Shown here piece by piece: positions 37,446 to 47,343 of a DNA stretch of 55,398 nt. This DNA comes from Candidatus Nitrotoga sp. CP45 (GTDB lineage Bacteria > Pseudomonadota > Gammaproteobacteria > Burkholderiales > Gallionellaceae), in NCBI GenBank assembly GCA_945874105.1, contig CAMCFJ010000018.1:1-55398 (forward strand), given 5' to 3'. The number at the start of each line of letters is the position of its first letter. Position 1 is the first letter of the stretch. The notes beneath the pieces are model-generated. The model was not told the DNA's origin. It worked only from the letters and a program-made list of their open reading frames with translations, and made no database searches. Made by a program: the position numbers and the translations under genes.

Positions 37446-38342
37446 ATGGATAGCGCCGCAGTCAAAAAATTCTTGTTCGAGTTGCAAGACACGATTGTGA
37501 CTCGTTTGGAACAGGTGGACGGCAATAAATTTCGGCGTGATAGCTGGGATCGCCCGGAAGGTGGCGGCGGCCGAAGCTGCATCCTTGAAGAAGGAAATGT
37601 CCTGGAACGCGGCGGGGTCGCTTTCTCTCATGTAACCGGCGACAAGATGCCTCCTTCCGCTACGGCACATCGTCCGGAATTGGCAGGGTGCACATGGGAG
37701 GCAATGGGCGTGTCATTGGTATTCCACCCGCGTAACCCTTATGCACCCACGGTGCATATGAATGTGCGCATGTTCATGGCGAAAAAAGATAATGGTGAAA
37801 CCGCATACTGGTTTGGCGGTGGAATGGATTTGACCCCCTATTATGGCTTCGAGGAAGATGCCGTGCATTTCCATCAGACTTGCAAGAACGCGCTAACACC
37901 GTTCGGCAATCATCTCTTTCCAAAATACAAAAAATGGTGCGATGAATATTTCTTTCTCAAGCATCGCAACGAACCGCGTGGTGTGGGCGGCATCTTCTTC
38001 GACGACTTGAGCGAGCCGGATTTTGCCACTGCTTTTGCCATTCAGCAAAGCGTTGGAAACCACTTTCTTTCTGCCTATGTGCCTATCCTTGAACGCCGCA
38101 AGGACACGCCCTATGGTGAGCGTGAACGTGACTTCCAGCTTTATCGGCGCGGGCGTTATGTCGAATTCAATCTGGTAATTGATCGAGGCACGATCTTCGG
38201 GTTGCAAAGCAATGGGCGTATCGAATCTATTTTGCTATCCATGCCACCACTGGTGAAGTGGCGCTATGACTGGCACCCGGAGAAGGGCTCGCATGAGGCG
38301 GAGTTGTATGAGAAATTTTTAGTGCCCAAGGATTGGGTGTAG
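37446..38342 (+). CDS. hemF: Oxygen-dependent coproporphyrinogen-III oxidase
   Basis: HemF oxidatively decarboxylates coproporphyrinogen III to protoporphyrinogen IX using oxygen. The 298-residue protein has [96 protein letters not shown] and [16 protein letters not shown]. The start is ATG 37446, with GGAGG just upstream; the frame is open to 37401. An oxygen-dependent enzyme implies haem synthesis under at least microoxic conditions. Confidence 0.98.
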   Translation: MDSAAVKKFLFELQDTIVTRLEQVDGNKFRRDSWDRPEGGGGRSCILEEGNVLERGGVAFSHVTGDKMPPSATAHRPELAGCTWEAMGVSLVFHPRNPYAPTVHMNVRMFMAKKDNGETAYWFGGGMDLTPYYGFEEDAVHFHQTCKNALTPFGNHLFPKYKKWCDEYFFLKHRNEPRGVGGIFFDDLSEPDFATAFAIQQSVGNHFLSAYVPILERRKDTPYGERERDFQLYRRGRYVEFNLVIDRGTIFGLQSNGRIESILLSMPPLVKWRYDWHPEKGSHEAELYEKFLVPKDWV

Positions 38343-38384
38343 ATTTCGCTGTTGGTTATTTGAAATTGGTTATTGAATCAATAA

Positions 38385-38422
38385 TTGCAGTGCAACTTGC
38401 ACTGCAACCGAGTTGATCGGTT
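38385..38422. terminator. Double hairpin between convergent hemF and prmC
   Basis: A near-perfect 23-bp palindrome (TTGCAGTGCAA-C-TTGCACTGCAA, 38385-38407) is followed directly by a second hairpin (AACCGA-GTTGA-TCGGTT, 38406-38422). They sit between the ends of two converging genes and could stop transcription or protect both transcripts. Neither has a U-tract, so the call is tentative. Confidence 0.45.
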
Positions 38423-38434
38423 GCGAACATATCC

Positions 38435-39289
38435 TCAAGCGATGCGTCCGCCGCTGACCCGCTCTATCCCTGCCAGATCACACGCCGAGAACACGTCGTC
38501 GAACCCCGCCTGTTGCAGCAGCTCACGAACCTGTGCGGCTTGGTCGTAGCCATGCTCAAGGAGCAACCAGCCACCGGGTTCGAGATAGTCTGGAGCATGA
38601 GCTGCAATATGACGAATGTCGTGCAGGCCATCGTGGCCGGATACAAGTGCGGATATTGGCTCAAAGCGTGCATCGCCCCGCGCCAGATGGGGGTCGGCAG
38701 CCGCAATGTAGGGCGGATTGGACACAATGATGTTGAATTTTTGTGTCGTGAATGCCTCAAACCAATCGCTGTGTATGAAAGCTGCATTGGCGATGGCCAG
38801 TTGCTGTGCGTTTGCGTGCGCAACCGCCAGTGCCTTAGTGGAAGCATCGCAGCCGAGCACCTCAATATCTGGACGCGCATGGGCGAGCGCCAGAGCAATT
38901 GCGCCACTGCCCGTGCCCAGGTCGAGCACACGGCATAAACCCTGCTGCGGGATACGCGGCAAAACCAATTCAACCAGCAATTCAGTTTCTGGACGGGGAA
39001 TGAGCGTGGCGGGCGTCACCTTGAACATTAACCCAAAGAATTCGCGCTCACCCAATAGATAGGCAACAGGCTCTCCCCGAAGGCGACGCTGCAACAATTC
39101 CTGGTAATGGGTTTGCTCGGTTTCGTTCGGATAGTGTTCGGAATGCGCCAGCAACCAGGCGCGCGGAACATTTAACACGTGTTGCAACAAACACTGTATT
39201 TCGATGCGTGCGCTACTGGGATTTATTGCCAGCGCCTCAGTCAGACACGCTGCATCCTGCAGCAGAATTTCTTGTATGGTGCGCAGCAA
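38435..39289 (-). CDS. prmC: Release factor glutamine methyltransferase
   Basis: PrmC methylates the glutamine of the GGQ motif in release factors RF1 and RF2. The 284-residue protein has an N-terminal helical release-factor-binding domain, LLGEREFFGLMFKVTPATLIPRPETELLVE, SAM-binding VLDLGTGSGAIALALA, VLGCDAS and the catalytic substrate-Gln motif IIVSNPPYI. It is the third gene of the leftward hemA-prfA-prmC run, 2 bp after prfA, which encodes its substrate. Confidence 0.96.
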   Translation of the reverse strand: MLRTIQEILLQDAACLTEALAINPSSARIEIQCLLQHVLNVPRAWLLAHSEHYPNETEQTHYQELLQRRLRGEPVAYLLGEREFFGLMFKVTPATLIPRPETELLVELVLPRIPQQGLCRVLDLGTGSGAIALALAHARPDIEVLGCDASTKALAVAHANAQQLAIANAAFIHSDWFEAFTTQKFNIIVSNPPYIAAADPHLARGDARFEPISALVSGHDGLHDIRHIAAHAPDYLEPGGWLLLEHGYDQAAQVRELLQQAGFDDVFSACDLAGIERVSGGRIA

Positions 39290-39291
39290 GT

Positions 39292-40380
39292 TCAGTTGTT
39301 GCCTTCATTCGCTAGCGCTGCCAGCTGCTCTGCCTGATATTCCGCCATCAATGCGTTGCACATCTCGCTGATGTCGCCATCCATAATGTGATCCATCTTG
39401 TACAGCGTGAGGTTAATGCGATGGTCGGTGATACGGCCCTGCGGGAAATTGTAAGTGCGTATGCGTTCCGAGCGATCACCGCTACCTACCAGCGACTTGC
39501 GCTCGGCGGCCTGCTTGGCGTGAGCGGTACGCTCCTCTTTGTCCTTGATGCGCGCGGCCAAAACCGCCAGCGCCTGGGCCTTGTTTTTGTGCTGCGAACG
39601 GCCATCCTGGCATTCCACCACGGTACCCGTAGGCAGGTGGGTTACGCGTACGGCTGAATCGGTTTTATTAATATGCTGGCCGCCCGCGCCCGAGGCGCGG
39701 AAGGTGTCGATTCGCAAATCGGCAGGATTCAACACCACATCGCTGACTTCATCCGCTTCCGGCAGCACTGCCACGGTGCAGGCAGACGTGTGAATTCGGC
39801 CTTGCGTTTCAGTGGTGGGTACGCGCTGCACTCTATGTGCGCCAGACTCAAACTTCAGCACCGAATAGGCACCCTGCCCGACTATGCGTGCGATGATTTC
39901 CTTGAAGCCGCCCTTTTCGCCGCAACTTTCGGAAATGACTTCAACCTGCCAGCGGTTACGTTCGGCAAAACGTGCATACATGCGAAACAGGTCGCCGGAA
40001 AATAATGCCGCCTCGTCGCCGCCAGTGCCCGCGCGGATTTCCAGAAATACGTTGCGGTCGTCATTGGGATCCTTAGGCAGCAACTGCTTCTGCAAATCTA
40101 CCTCGATCTGCTCCAGCCGTTCGCGCCCTTGCTTCACCTCAGCCGCAGCAAATTCGCGCATTTCCGGGTCATCCGCCATTTCCAGTGCGGTTGCAATATC
40201 GTCAGCGCAGGCTTGATGGGCATGGTACAGCTCCACTACTGGATCCAGCTCTGCGCGTTCGCGGTTGAGCTTGAGGTAGTTTTCCATATCGCTTGTGGCA
40301 TTTTCGCTGCTTAACAGACGGCGGACTTCGTCCAGACGCTCGCTCAATTGGGCGAGTTTAGTGGCAATGCTAGGTTTCAT
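39292..40380 (-). CDS. prfA: Peptide chain release factor 1
   Basis: RF1 recognises UAA and UAG stop codons. The 362-residue protein has the stop-codon reading motif in [18 protein letters not shown] (PxT with Thr in the middle instead of the E. coli PAT) and the catalytic [16 protein letters not shown] loop with GGQ. The ATG overlaps the hemA stop by ATGA. Coupling of hemA, prfA and prmC is conserved in many proteobacteria. Confidence 0.98.
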   Translation of the reverse strand: MKPSIATKLAQLSERLDEVRRLLSSENATSDMENYLKLNRERAELDPVVELYHAHQACADDIATALEMADDPEMREFAAAEVKQGRERLEQIEVDLQKQLLPKDPNDDRNVFLEIRAGTGGDEAALFSGDLFRMYARFAERNRWQVEVISESCGEKGGFKEIIARIVGQGAYSVLKFESGAHRVQRVPTTETQGRIHTSACTVAVLPEADEVSDVVLNPADLRIDTFRASGAGGQHINKTDSAVRVTHLPTGTVVECQDGRSQHKNKAQALAVLAARIKDKEERTAHAKQAAERKSLVGSGDRSERIRTYNFPQGRITDHRINLTLYKMDHIMDGDISEMCNALMAEYQAEQLAALANEGNN

Positions 40381-41630
40381 TCGGGGGCGCGCATGTGATA
40401 AATACGGTGCACCATTTCAAGGAAAGCGTCGCGCTCTTCGGCTTGTACATGATTCAGCGCATGGGTTGGTGCGTGCAAAAATTTATTGGTAAGCGCATTG
40501 CTCAAAGACTCAAGTACCTTTTCCGGCTCTTCGCCTTTGGTCAGCAGGCGCAAGGCTTTTTCCATCTCGTGCCGACGCTGGCGTTCGGCATGATCGCGCA
40601 ACGCCCGGATAGTGGGCACGACCTCGCGTGATTCCATCCAGTGAATGAAATCCACCACACCAGAATTTATGATCACTTCAGCTTCTTTCACCGCACCCTG
40701 ACGTGCATCCAAGCCGTCGCGCACAACTTCAGACAAATCATCAACGGTATACAGGAATACATCATCCAGGCTGGCCACTTCGGCTTCAACATCGCGCGGT
40801 ACGGCGAGATCGACAATGAAAAGAGGACGGTGCTTGCGTGCTTTAAGCGCGCGTTCGACCATGCCCTTGCCCAGGATCGGCAGCGGGCTGGCGGTACTGG
40901 TCACGATGATGTCGTGCAGCGCCAGTTGTTCCGGCAGTTCACTCAATGTGATGGCGTGTCCGCCAATGCGCCGCGCCAACACTTGGGCACGCTCCAGGGT
41001 ACGGTTTGCAACGGTAATGTGCTTAGGCAATTTAGCCGCGAAATGCACGGCATTCAATTCGATCATCTCCCCCGCGCCGATGAGCAATACACTCTGCTCG
41101 GCAATGCTGGGGAAAATACGCTCGGACAGCTTTACCGCCGCCGCCGCCATGGAAATTAAATTTGAGCCAATTTCAGTCTGGGTACGCACATCCTTGGCCA
41201 CCGAGAAGGTGCGCTGAAATAGCTTATGGAGTAGAAAACCCAGCGTGCCGGCCTGCTCCGCATAACGTACCGCCTGCTTCATTTGGCCCAGAATTTGCGG
41301 TTCGCCCAGCACCATCGAATCCAGCCCGCTGGCGACGCGAAAAGCATGCTTCACCGCTAGCTCATTCGGCAGAGTATAGAGATACGGCTCAATTTCACGC
41401 GGCTGTAATTCATGATAACTGGCCAGCCAGTTAATGATCTGCGCCGGCTTGTGCGTACTGCAATACACCTCGGTGCGGTTGCAGGTGGAAAGTATGGTCG
41501 CTTCCTTGGCCGCGCCCTGCCCGACCAAGTCGCGCAGGGCTGGTTCCATTGCATCAACATTGAACGCAATCTGCTCACGCACAGCAAGTGGCGCGGTCTG
41601 ATGGTTAATGCCGAAGGCGAATAATTGCAT
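40377..41630 (-). CDS. hemA: Glutamyl-tRNA reductase
   Basis: HemA reduces glutamyl-tRNA to glutamate-1-semialdehyde, the first committed step of haem synthesis by the C5 pathway. The 417-residue protein has [15 protein letters not shown], the nucleophilic Cys in [29 protein letters not shown], the NADPH fold [26 protein letters not shown] and the C-terminal dimerisation helices. ATG 41630 is taken because it matches the usual [10 protein letters not shown] start; the frame runs to 41666. It is divergent from apaG with 108 bp between starts. Confidence 0.97.
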   Translation of the reverse strand: MQLFAFGINHQTAPLAVREQIAFNVDAMEPALRDLVGQGAAKEATILSTCNRTEVYCSTHKPAQIINWLASYHELQPREIEPYLYTLPNELAVKHAFRVASGLDSMVLGEPQILGQMKQAVRYAEQAGTLGFLLHKLFQRTFSVAKDVRTQTEIGSNLISMAAAAVKLSERIFPSIAEQSVLLIGAGEMIELNAVHFAAKLPKHITVANRTLERAQVLARRIGGHAITLSELPEQLALHDIIVTSTASPLPILGKGMVERALKARKHRPLFIVDLAVPRDVEAEVASLDDVFLYTVDDLSEVVRDGLDARQGAVKEAEVIINSGVVDFIHWMESREVVPTIRALRDHAERQRRHEMEKALRLLTKGEEPEKVLESLSNALTNKFLHAPTHALNHVQAEERDAFLEMVHRIYHMRAPE

Positions 41631-41738
41631 AGTCAAGAAAAGACCAAAAATTAAGCAGGAGCGCAATTATAGTTGCTAGCCACCCTCAATGCCAGCCAAA
41701 GCCTTGTCATACTGAACAAAATGATGTGTAATACCACG

Positions 41739-42122
41739 ATGGAAAATGACAATAAATACAGAATTAAAATCACCACCGAAGTAAATTATCTGGCCGAGCA
41801 ATCGGATGAGGCCGATAATCGATTCGTGTTTGCTTATACCATTACCATAACCAATGAAGGCGATACCACTGCCAAGCTGATCAGCCGTCATTGGATTATT
41901 ACCGATGCCAATCAATATGTGCAGGAAGTGCGCGGTCAGGGAGTCGTGGGTGAGCAACCGGTTCTCAAGCCAACTCAGAGTTTCGAATATACCAGCGGTA
42001 CGGTGCTTGCCACACAGGTGGGCACTATGTCTGGCAGCTACCAGATGGTAGCGGAGGACGGCACTGAATTTGACGCACCCATTCCCCAGTTCGTATTGAG
42101 TGTCCCGCGCGTATTGCATTAA
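41739..42122 (+). CDS. apaG: ApaG (CorD) protein
   Basis: A 127-residue ApaG-domain protein. Motifs are KITTEVNYLAEQSDEADNRFVFAYTITITNEG, AKLISRHWIITDAN, VQEVRGQGVVGEQPVLKPTQSFEYTSGTVL and GTMSGSYQMVAEDGTEFDAPIPQFVLSVP. The fold is fibronectin type III-like; the protein has been linked to magnesium/cobalt homeostasis and nucleotide metabolism without a settled reaction. ATG 41739 gives the usual length; the frame extends to 41673. A methyltransferase remnant starts 4 bp downstream. Confidence 0.95.
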   Translation: MENDNKYRIKITTEVNYLAEQSDEADNRFVFAYTITITNEGDTTAKLISRHWIITDANQYVQEVRGQGVVGEQPVLKPTQSFEYTSGTVLATQVGTMSGSYQMVAEDGTEFDAPIPQFVLSVPRVLH

Positions 42123-42126
42123 CGCA

Positions 42127-42213
42127 ATGTCGTTAAAGACCAGCTACCGTTTCATCGCTCCGTTTTATGATGTCTTTCTTGATCGCGCTATTCGTAGCGC
42201 GCGCCAGCTATGA
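42127..42213 (+). pseudogene. N-terminal stub of a deleted class I SAM methyltransferase
   Basis: ATG 42127 opens a 28-residue frame whose translation begins MSLKTSYRFIAPFYDVFLDR and ends IRSARQL at TGA 42211-42213. This is the typical beginning of UbiE/class I methyltransferases (the S/Y...APFYD..LD motif before the SAM domain). The SAM-binding domain is missing: the frame stops at the ATGA overlap with the VanZ-like start. I infer a deletion that removed roughly the last 85-90% of the gene. The remaining frame may now serve as a translated leader that couples ribosomes to the VanZ-like gene. Confidence 0.65.
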
Positions 42214-43280
42214 AAGAAACCATCATCGCTTCTTCTCGCGCGCGTCTGCGCACTTACCTTGCCGCAGGTTATGCACTGTTCATCATGTATGCCAGCTTAT
42301 CGCCGTTTTCAGGCTGGCAGGAGCAGGGGTTGGAATTTTCTGCGGTGTTGGTTTTGCCGTTATGGCTGCAATACACGTGGTTCGATGCCGCCGTTAATCT
42401 GCTCGGTTATCTGCCGTTTGGGCTGTTGCTTGGGCTGGCACTACGCGCACACTTCAACGTAAGCTGGACTTTACTGTTGGCTACCTTGGGCGGAGTAGTG
42501 CTTTCCGCCATGATGGAATACGCGCAAATGTATTTGCCTGTACGTATTAGTTCCAGTCTCGATTTGCTTGCCAATGGCAGCGGCACGCTGGCGGGTGCGG
42601 TTTTGGCAGTCAGCATTGCACCACGTGAATGGTTTGCTCTGCACCTGACGCATTGGCGCATGCGTTTGTTTCATGGCGGAAGAGGAGTGGATTTCGGCTT
42701 GGCATTGGTGGCGCTGTGGATGTTCGCGCAAGTCAATCCTTCGCTGCCCATGCTGGGCAATGTGTTCATTAGCGAAGTGGCACGGGCACCTTTCGTCGTG
42801 GTGCAGCCAGTGCCGTTTAATTGGATGGAAAGCATGGCGGTACTGCTCAATATGCTGATGCTGGGAATGCTGCTGCTAACCTTGCTGCGCATACGCCGCC
42901 AGGCAGCAAGCACGTTGTTGCTGGTATTGTGTGTGGTGGCAGTGGCCAAGTTCACCGCAGCAGCCATACTACTCAAATCATGGGCATTGCTGTTGTGGCT
43001 AAACGGTGAGGCCATGCTTGGCATTTTTGCGGGCGTGCTGCTAGTAATCGCTGCCAGCCGATTATCTCGCACGCAGCTGTCGAAATGTGCTGCGCTGGTC
43101 GCGCTGGGATATTGGGTGTTGGCGCACTGGATCTTGGATAGCGGTGAGCCTTCTGCAGCCATGCGTCTGTACCAGTGGAATTACGGCCACCTGCTCAACT
43201 ACAATGGTTTGTCGCAAACGATTGCATTAGTGTTTCCGTTTCTCATGCTCGGCTATCTTTGGCGCGTTAAAAGCACATAG
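42210..43280 (+). CDS. VanZ-like family membrane protein
   Basis: A 356-residue integral membrane protein with about 9-10 hydrophobic helices. The first 130 residues match VanZ-like proteins: YALFIMYASLSPFSGW, DAAVNLLGYLPFGLLLGLALR, and SAMMEYAQMYLPVRISSSLDLLANGSGTLAGA, with the E..Q...R..S..D pattern of the family. The C-terminal half has further helices without recognised motifs. VanZ was first described in glycopeptide resistance, but most homologues have no known role. It begins in an ATGA overlap with a methyltransferase remnant. Confidence 0.85.
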   Translation: MKETIIASSRARLRTYLAAGYALFIMYASLSPFSGWQEQGLEFSAVLVLPLWLQYTWFDAAVNLLGYLPFGLLLGLALRAHFNVSWTLLLATLGGVVLSAMMEYAQMYLPVRISSSLDLLANGSGTLAGAVLAVSIAPREWFALHLTHWRMRLFHGGRGVDFGLALVALWMFAQVNPSLPMLGNVFISEVARAPFVVVQPVPFNWMESMAVLLNMLMLGMLLLTLLRIRRQAASTLLLVLCVVAVAKFTAAAILLKSWALLLWLNGEAMLGIFAGVLLVIAASRLSRTQLSKCAALVALGYWVLAHWILDSGEPSAAMRLYQWNYGHLLNYNGLSQTIALVFPFLMLGYLWRVKST

Positions 43281-43324
43281 CAATGAGGCTGTATAATTAC
43301 CGTTTTTTTCTTGTGAGGTCCTGA

Positions 43325-43636
43325 ATGAGTCACTATCAAAAGCATGTTTTCTTTTGCACCAACCAGCGCGAAGAAGGCGCGGAGTGCTGTAATAATATTA
43401 ATGCGCAATGGATGCGCGACTATGTTAAAGATAAAGTCCAGGCACTTGGATTATCTAATGAAGCAAATCGTATCCGCATCAACTCGGCAGGTTGCATGAA
43501 TCGCTGTGACGAAGGACCTGTATTGGTGATCTATCCCGAGGGGGTGTGGTACACCTATGTAGACGAGAGCGACCTCGACGAAATTATCGTCGAACACTTG
43601 CAGCATGGACGTGTGGTGGAACGCCTGAAAATTTAA
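43325..43636 (+). CDS. Thioredoxin-like [2Fe-2S] ferredoxin
   Basis: A 103-residue protein of the thioredoxin-like ferredoxin family. The four cluster ligands are expected among HVFFCTNQR...AECCNN and INSAGCMNRCDEGP. The fold motif VLVIYPEGVWYTYVDESDLDEIIVEHL is typical of the family. GAGG precedes the ATG. The stop TAA overlaps the next ATG (TAATG), so it is coupled to the alpha/beta hydrolase. Its redox partner is not evident. Confidence 0.9.
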   Translation: MSHYQKHVFFCTNQREEGAECCNNINAQWMRDYVKDKVQALGLSNEANRIRINSAGCMNRCDEGPVLVIYPEGVWYTYVDESDLDEIIVEHLQHGRVVERLKI

Positions 43637-44250
43637 TGCCCGCAATAGAAAAGGTTACTATCCCCGGCCCAGCCGGTAAGCTGGAAGTTGTGGCGCATAT
43701 GCCGGACGCTGCACCGAGTGCTATCGCGGTGATAGCACATCCGCTGCCGACTATGGGCGGGACGATGGAAAACAAGATCGTAACCACACTGGCCAAGACT
43801 TTTGCCGAACTAGGATTCGCCGCGTTGCGCTTCAATTTTCGGGGCGTCGGTGCCAGCAGCGGCGAGTTTGATGAGGGTATTGGCGAGGTAGAAGATGCGC
43901 TCACAGTCACGCGCTATGCGTTGAGCGAATATGGCGACCTGCCGCTGATCCTGTCCGGTTTTTCCTTCGGGGGTTACGTGCAGGCGCGCGCAGCACAGCA
44001 ATTGCCGCTACATCAACTGGTGCTGATCGCGCCGGCAGTGACGCGTTATCCGATGCCGCCCGTGCCGCACAACACGCTGCTGGTACATGGTGAACTGGAT
44101 GAAGTCGTCTCGTTGGCGGACGTGATGGAGTGGGCGCGTCCGCAACTTTTGCCTATCGTAGTATTACCGGGAGCGGAGCATTTTTTCCATGGCCGCCTGG
44201 AACAGCTGAAAGAAATTGTTCGTCACAATTTCATGGGACAAGCACTATGA
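43636..44250 (+). CDS. Alpha/beta hydrolase
   Basis: A 204-residue hydrolase of the small cytosolic type often beside ferredoxin genes in betaproteobacteria. Motifs are VIAHPLPTMGGTMENKIVTTL, LRFNFRGVGASSGEFDEG, the nucleophile elbow GFSFGGYVQA, the acid region LLVHGELDEVV and the catalytic His in PGAEHFFHGRL. The substrate is unknown. The start is ATG 43636, overlapping the ferredoxin stop; the frame extends to 43546 inside that gene. Confidence 0.88.
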   Translation: MPAIEKVTIPGPAGKLEVVAHMPDAAPSAIAVIAHPLPTMGGTMENKIVTTLAKTFAELGFAALRFNFRGVGASSGEFDEGIGEVEDALTVTRYALSEYGDLPLILSGFSFGGYVQARAAQQLPLHQLVLIAPAVTRYPMPPVPHNTLLVHGELDEVVSLADVMEWARPQLLPIVVLPGAEHFFHGRLEQLKEIVRHNFMGQAL

Positions 44251-44342
44251 TCGGGGTGGAATTACGCTACACCAGGCAACCACTGGCTGCCGCACTTCTA
44301 ACTTGAATTCGCGTATACACGCACCCTTAAAATAAATAAATT

Positions 44343-44756
44343 ATGTTATGGATTAAAGCACTGCATGTGATTTTTATGGTGACCTGGTTTGCTGGTTTGT
44401 TCTATCTGCCGCGCCTGTTCGTGTATCACGCCATGAGCGAGGATAAAACCAGCATCGAGCGGTTCAAAATCATGGAGCGCAAATTGTTCTACGGCATCAT
44501 GACGCCGGGTGGCGTGCTGACTGTCATTTTTGGATTATGGATGTGGATTGGTTATGGCGTAACCGGCGGGTGGATGCACATCAAATTCACGCTGGTGTTA
44601 GTGTTGATCGCCTACCACGTCTATTGCGGCAAGCTGCTGCACGACTTCAAAGCCGATCGCAATACGCGCAGCCACGTTTTCTACCGCTGGTTCAATGAAT
44701 TTCCAGTGCTGCTTATGATTGCCATCATCATTCTTGTAATCGTCAAACCTGTATAA
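44343..44756 (+). CDS. hemJ: Protoporphyrinogen IX oxidase, HemJ type
   Basis: HemJ oxidises protoporphyrinogen IX to protoporphyrin IX, the step after HemF. The 137-residue membrane protein has four helices and the family motifs WIKALHVIFMVTWFAGLFYLPRLFVYHA (with the conserved His), MERKLFYGIMTPGG, WMHIKFTLVLVLIAYHVYCG and RWFNEFPVLLMIAIIILVIVKP. Length and topology match. It lies 4 bp upstream of the RNA methyltransferase gene. Together with hemA, hemC, hemD and hemF it covers much of the pathway. Confidence 0.93.
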   Translation: MLWIKALHVIFMVTWFAGLFYLPRLFVYHAMSEDKTSIERFKIMERKLFYGIMTPGGVLTVIFGLWMWIGYGVTGGWMHIKFTLVLVLIAYHVYCGKLLHDFKADRNTRSHVFYRWFNEFPVLLMIAIIILVIVKPV

Positions 44757-44760
44757 CTAT

Positions 44761-45903
44761 ATGCTCGAAACCTTTTTTTCACCCTGTCCGCGCGGCTTGG
44801 AAACAATGCTGGCCAATGAACTGAATGCGCTCGATGCGCAAGAGGTGCGTACCACCGATGGCGGCGTGCATTTCACCGGCCCCTTTTCATTGAGCTATCG
44901 TGTGAATCTGCACAGCCGCATTGCCAGTCGCGTGCTGTGGCGTGTGGCGATCGCACACTACCGCAACGAGCAGGATATTTTCGATACTGCCTATGCGCTG
45001 CCGTGGAACGATTGGTTCGACACCTCACACACCATCCGCGTCAACATGACGGCAATCAAATGCCCCTTGAAGAGTCTGGATTTCGCCACATTGAAAATCA
45101 AGGATGCCGTGTGCGATAAATTCCGCGCGCTCACCGGCGACCGTCCCAGCGTGGATACCCATACACCGGATATCCGCATCCATGCCTTCCTTGAGGCCAG
45201 CCGCATGACGCTGTATGTCGACACTTCCGGCGATGCGCTGTTCAAACGCGGTGTGCGCCAGTACACCAACGTTGCACCCCTGCGCGAGAATCTGGCTGCG
45301 GGCATTCTACTGCTGGCGGGTTGGCAGCCCGGCGTGCCGCTACTTGACCCAATGTGCGGCAGTGGCACCTTTTTGATTGAAGCGGCACTGATGTCGTTCA
45401 ACATCGCCCCCGGAATCAGCCGCAGTTTTGCCTTCGAGAAACTGAAAAATTTCGATGCCGCCGCGTGGAGCGAGATGCGCAGCCAAGCGCAAGCGGCACA
45501 AAAGCCGGTTAGCGCATTGCCGATTTTCGGCAGTGATTTATATGGTGACGAACTGAAAGCCGCACACCTCAATCTGGAAAACGCAGGATTACGCGGAGCA
45601 GTGACGCTCAATCAAGCGAACGTGCTGGAAATTTCCGCACCCGCCGACCATGGCGTGCTGGTAGCGAACCTGCCTTATGGCGAGCGCATGGGCGACTTGG
45701 AAGAGCTGCAAGAGTTATACCCAAAGCTGGGCGACGTGCTGAAGAAAAAATTCGGCGGCTGGAATGCCTATCTGTTCACTTCCGATTTACGCATGCCGAA
45801 GTTCATCCGCCTGTCTGTTTCACGCCGTACTCTGCTGTTCAACGGCGCAATTGAATGTCGTTTGTTTGAATACAAGATGGTGGCGGGAAGCAATCGTACT
45901 TGA
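44761..45903 (+). CDS. THUMP-domain class I SAM-dependent RNA methyltransferase (RlmL-N/YpsC-like)
   Basis: A 380-residue protein with an N-terminal ferredoxin-like and THUMP RNA-binding region (FFSPCPRGLETMLANELNAL, then VNLHSRIASRVLWRVA) and a C-terminal Rossmann methyltransferase (PLLDPMCGSGTFLIEAALM, and the catalytic variant motif VANLPYGERMG). It corresponds to the RlmL half of the E. coli RlmKL fusion, which makes m2G in 23S rRNA; the RlmK half is absent. The exact target is inferred. Confidence 0.88.
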   Translation: MLETFFSPCPRGLETMLANELNALDAQEVRTTDGGVHFTGPFSLSYRVNLHSRIASRVLWRVAIAHYRNEQDIFDTAYALPWNDWFDTSHTIRVNMTAIKCPLKSLDFATLKIKDAVCDKFRALTGDRPSVDTHTPDIRIHAFLEASRMTLYVDTSGDALFKRGVRQYTNVAPLRENLAAGILLLAGWQPGVPLLDPMCGSGTFLIEAALMSFNIAPGISRSFAFEKLKNFDAAAWSEMRSQAQAAQKPVSALPIFGSDLYGDELKAAHLNLENAGLRGAVTLNQANVLEISAPADHGVLVANLPYGERMGDLEELQELYPKLGDVLKKKFGGWNAYLFTSDLRMPKFIRLSVSRRTLLFNGAIECRLFEYKMVAGSNRT

Positions 45904-46150
45904 ATAAAAATGTGTCATTCCATTTGCACACCAATAGTGCAATGGCAGATTCAGAGGTGAATTTTTAAGCGAATTTAGGTTTTTCTACAGCCTCAACGTT
46001 CAAATTGAGGGACTGCCAACTTCTGGGCAATCCCGCTCGAATGCTGAGTTTGACGACAACTGTGATGTCAAGGCTCCTTGTGTTTGTTTTTTGACCATAA
46101 AAAATAACAAGCAACCCTCCCTTTGGAAAAGCGCTAAATAAATCCCAATT

Positions 46151-47287
46151 ATGACTTCGCCTGAAAATAATGTATTCACAGAAGACAAATCTCATTTGCG
46201 TGTATTGACCGGGCTTCGTGGATGGGCGGCTTTATGGGTGCTGATCTTTCACGTTTATGAGACATCACAACATGGTCTTGTTGTTTTTCACGTTGGCAAA
46301 TGGAATATTGACCTAACGCCATTCTTCTCGTCGGGTTGGTCGGGGGTGCAAATTTTCTTTGTACTTTCCGGATTTTTGCTTAGCTTGCCGTTCGTTCAAT
46401 GGCAGGCAGGAACACGGGAGAGGCCTAATCTAGGACGTTATTTGTTCCGACGGGTCGCCAGGGTATTGCCGGCTTATTACGTCCAGTTAGCTATCTTGCT
46501 TGGGGGGGCTTATTTACTGGGCCAAGCTAGTCCGATTGCCAATGTAGAATCGCTTTTGCGACATTTGTTCATGTTATTTGTGCCGCCCCCTGTAGGCATG
46601 GACCCGATCAATACCGTGTGGTGGACATTGCCCATTGAATTCATGTTTTATCTGACACTTCCATTTCTGGCAGGGCTGATCAATCCAAAGCGCTGGTTGT
46701 TATTGCTGATCCTTATGTTGACAAGTATGTGGTTGTGGCGCGCTGGAACAATTATATACACCGGCCCTGGTAATTTTTTGATGTCATCTCAATTGCCCGG
46801 TTCCATGGATTCATTTGGCATGGGAATGCTCGGGGCAATGTTACATGTAAGTAAAAATAGCGTATCTGTATGGTTGTCGAGGCACCATAACTTGATAGCA
46901 ATGGCGGGATTGGCCATCTTGCTACTGTGTCTGTATTGGCTACATTATAGGTGGATGGATTATTGGAACCACAGCCTGATTTTTTATACTTGGACAACGG
47001 TATACAGCTTCGCGGCAATGTTGGTGGCAATCGCGGGCGTGAAGGGCAATCGATTAATAGGTTGGTTGTTTGGAAATTCCGCTATCGTCTTTGCCGGCGT
47101 TGTGAGCTATAGCATCTATTTATGGCATGCTCCCCTGCTCAGGTGGCTTTCAGAGATCGGGTTATTTAGCGAGCTTCAGGATAACAGGTTGCCCTTACTA
47201 CTGCTGGCTACTATGGCGGGGGCGGTTTCCATAGCTTCAGTATCATATGCGCTTATTGAACGACCATTTATCCGTATGCGGCGTTGA
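46151..47287 (+). CDS. Acyltransferase family 3 membrane protein
   Basis: A 378-residue protein with about ten membrane helices and the acyltransferase-3 (OafA/NodX-like) hallmarks: LRVLTGLRGWAALWVLIFHVYE with the catalytic-region His, GWSGVQIFFVLSGFLLSLPF, RVARVLPAYYVQL, WWTLPIEFMFYLTLP and the C-terminal YSIYLWHAPLLRWL. Such proteins O-acetylate polysaccharide or lipid at the inner membrane. It stands alone between intergenic regions, with no glycan operon beside it. The 247-bp gap upstream (45904-46150) has only an imperfect hairpin near 45920-45945. Confidence 0.9.
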   Translation: MTSPENNVFTEDKSHLRVLTGLRGWAALWVLIFHVYETSQHGLVVFHVGKWNIDLTPFFSSGWSGVQIFFVLSGFLLSLPFVQWQAGTRERPNLGRYLFRRVARVLPAYYVQLAILLGGAYLLGQASPIANVESLLRHLFMLFVPPPVGMDPINTVWWTLPIEFMFYLTLPFLAGLINPKRWLLLLILMLTSMWLWRAGTIIYTGPGNFLMSSQLPGSMDSFGMGMLGAMLHVSKNSVSVWLSRHHNLIAMAGLAILLLCLYWLHYRWMDYWNHSLIFYTWTTVYSFAAMLVAIAGVKGNRLIGWLFGNSAIVFAGVVSYSIYLWHAPLLRWLSEIGLFSELQDNRLPLLLLATMAGAVSIASVSYALIERPFIRMRR

Positions 47288-47343
47288 GGCTGTAGAAAAA
47301 CTTCATTTCCATAGGGTCAGACGATCGTAGTAACAGCAATTTA

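Noticed and set aside
39292-40380. Altered RF1 stop-codon motif (PTT instead of PAT) as a sign of changed codon recognition
   Set aside because: The middle residue of the PxT motif varies naturally in RF1, and nothing else suggests recoding; all three stop codons are used in the window.
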